Shown here piece by piece: positions 5,761-6,387 of a stretch of DNA of 6,387 nt; the stretch's first letter is position 1, and the number at the start of each line of letters is the position of its first letter. This stretch comes from Gemmatimonadota bacterium (lineage in GTDB: Bacteria; Gemmatimonadota; Gemmatimonadetes; Gemmatimonadales; Gemmatimonadaceae). A program made the translations under genes and the position numbers. The notes under the pieces are model-generated. The model made no database searches. It was not told where the DNA came from and saw only the letters and a program-made list of their open reading frames with translations. The stretch spans positions 1 to 6,387 of the forward strand of contig PLMM01000429.1 in assembly GCA_003142495.1 (NCBI GenBank), read 5' to 3'.

Positions 5761-5789
5761 AAGTTAGCCCGCGTGACGCGTCGCGTCAC
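5761..5789 (-). promoter_or_regulatory. Candidate promoter of ggt
   Basis: GTGACG (5789-5784), a 17-nt spacer and TAACTT (5766-5761) read toward ggt, matching 4/6 and 3/6 of consensus. The predicted transcript would begin near 5754, giving a leader of about 40 nt to the GTG at 5715. The match is weak and rests on position and spacing. Confidence 0.3.
5773..5789. promoter_or_regulatory. Perfect 17-bp palindrome (8-bp arms, 1-bp centre), candidate operator
   Basis: GTGACGCG-T-CGCGTCAC is an exact inverted repeat between the divergent ggt and murQ genes. It covers the candidate ggt -35 and most of its spacer, and lies about 30-45 bp upstream of the murQ start, so one bound dimer could control both genes. 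It is too symmetric and too short-looped for a typical intrinsic terminator, and no T-run follows. Confidence 0.5.
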
Positions 5790-5805
5790 CTCCTCACCTC
5801 ATTCG

Positions 5806-5823
5806 AGTACGTGAAGTACGTGA
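5806..5823 (+). repeat. Tandem duplication of AGTACGTGA at the murQ start
   Basis: Two exact, adjacent 9-bp copies (5806-5814 and 5815-5823) each contain a GTG in the murQ frame, giving candidate starts at 5811 and 5820. Because the unit is 9 bp, gain or loss of a copy keeps the reading frame. Confidence 0.7.
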
Positions 5824-6387
5824 CTGCGTCGCACTCCGATCCTCGCCTCACCGAGCGACGAAATCCTCGCACCGCGGACATCGATCTCGCCTCTCCGCGC
5901 GAGATAGTCGATCTGCTGCACGCCGAAGACCGCTTCGTGCTCGACGCAGTCGCCACGCAACGCGACAACATCGCGCGGGCGATCGAGCTGGCCGAGCAGG
6001 CGTTTCGTGCGGGCGGACGGCTCTTCTACGTCGGCGCCGGCACCTCCGGCCGCCTCGGCGTGCTCGACGCGAGCGAATGCCCGCCGACCTTCGGCACCGA
6101 CCCCGAGATGGTGCAAGGCATCATTGCCGGAGGGATGCCCGCGCTCACGCAGTCGCAGGAGGGCGCCGAGGATATCGTGGCCGACGGCGCCGCCGCCATC
6201 TCGGCGCACCAGGTTGGCCCGCGCGACTTCGTGCTCGGTATCGCGGCCTCGGGCACCACGCCGTACGTGCGCGGCGCCCTCGAGCGCGCGGCGGAGCTCG
6301 GCGCGCACACCGGCATCCTCGCCTGCTCGCCGCCCGCAGCCTCGGTGCTCGCGCTCGTTGACGTCGCGATCATCCCGATCACGGGCG
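5820..6387 (+). CDS. murQ: N-acetylmuramic acid 6-phosphate etherase, C-terminus outside window
   Basis: MurQ removes the D-lactyl ether from MurNAc-6-phosphate to give GlcNAc-6-phosphate, a cytoplasmic step in recycling peptidoglycan sugars. The visible 189 residues start MTASHSDPRLTERRNPRTADIDLASP and match the family throughout. LTERRNPRTADID is the usual N-terminal signature, GGRLFYVGAGTSGRLGVLDASECPPTFG is the SIS-fold phosphosugar site, and MVQGIIAGG, EGAED and GIAASGTTPYV follow. E86 (in SECPP) and E117 (in GAED) are 31 residues apart, the same spacing as the catalytic E83/E114 of the E. coli enzyme. The SIS domain is cut at IIPITG; the C-terminal helical part is missing only because of the window edge. 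GTG 5820 is chosen because translation then begins close to the conserved region; GTG 5811 is in frame too. Neither has a clear ribosome binding site, so a leaderless mRNA is possible. Confidence 0.94.
   Translation, partial: MTASHSDPRLTERRNPRTADIDLASPREIVDLLHAEDRFVLDAVATQRDNIARAIELAEQAFRAGGRLFYVGAGTSGRLGVLDASECPPTFGTDPEMVQGIIAGGMPALTQSQEGAEDIVADGAAAISAHQVGPRDFVLGIAASGTTPYVRGALERAAELGAHTGILACSPPAASVLALVDVAIIPITG

Noticed and set aside
5787..5800. A strong-looking GAGGTGAGGAGG ribosome binding sequence on the minus strand upstream of ggt, which could serve a 39-codon leader frame starting at GTG 5789.
   Set aside because: It lies upstream of the candidate ggt transcription start and overlaps the palindrome, and the encoded peptide has no regulatory feature such as repeated codons. 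It looks like a by-product of the pyrimidine-rich plus strand.
5799..6382. Two minus-strand open frames (169 and 118 codons) opposite murQ.
   Set aside because: The plus strand encodes clear MurQ with the catalytic glutamates; the antisense frames lack any family signature.

Overview
The window is a gene-dense, high-GC stretch of bacterial chromosome. The gene content and domain styles (a lipoprotein gamma-glutamyltransferase, an Ala-Pro-rich lipoprotein with a glycine zipper, a compact CcdA, a sensor-less histidine kinase with a single-domain response regulator) suggest a diderm such as Gemmatimonadota or a relative. That placement is an impression from the proteins and is not proven here. 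I see no tRNA, rRNA, CRISPR array, insertion sequence or phage gene, and no sign of horizontal transfer.

Layout from left to right. (1) 1-857, minus strand: the N-terminal half of an alkaline-phosphatase-superfamily phosphodiesterase, cut by the window edge just before its expected last metal motif. (2) 895-1623, plus strand: ccdA, a six-helix thiol/disulfide electron-transfer membrane protein, divergent from the phosphodiesterase with only 37 bp between the chosen starts. (3) 1620-2810, minus strand: a two-gene two-component operon of a soluble histidine kinase followed with zero spacing (TGA then ATG) by a receiver-only response regulator. The regulator and ccdA stop codons overlap by 4 bp. 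(4) 2811-3009: a divergent control region with a good sigma70-type promoter for the kinase, placed so that its mRNA would be leaderless, and a CRP/FNR-like palindrome. (5) 3010-3876, plus strand: a predicted lipoprotein with an Ala-Pro linker, a beta domain and a glycine-zipper hairpin. (6) 3883-5715, minus strand: gamma-glutamyltransferase with a lipoprotein signal, convergent with the previous gene across a 6-bp gap. (7) 5716-5819: a second divergent control region with a perfect 17-bp palindrome and a tandem 9-bp repeat. (8) 5820 to the end, plus strand: murQ (N-acetylmuramic acid 6-phosphate etherase), cut by the window edge.

The genes do not form one obvious pathway. Most act in or on the cell envelope: CcdA in the inner membrane, two predicted lipoproteins, periplasmic gamma-glutamyl peptide turnover by GGT, and recycling of peptidoglycan sugar by MurQ in the cytoplasm. 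The divergent ggt/murQ pair sharing one palindrome is the best hint of joint control. I found no convincing new biological system. The most useful leads are the regulatory sequences in the two divergent intergenic regions, the corrected start sites, and the unusual lipoprotein.
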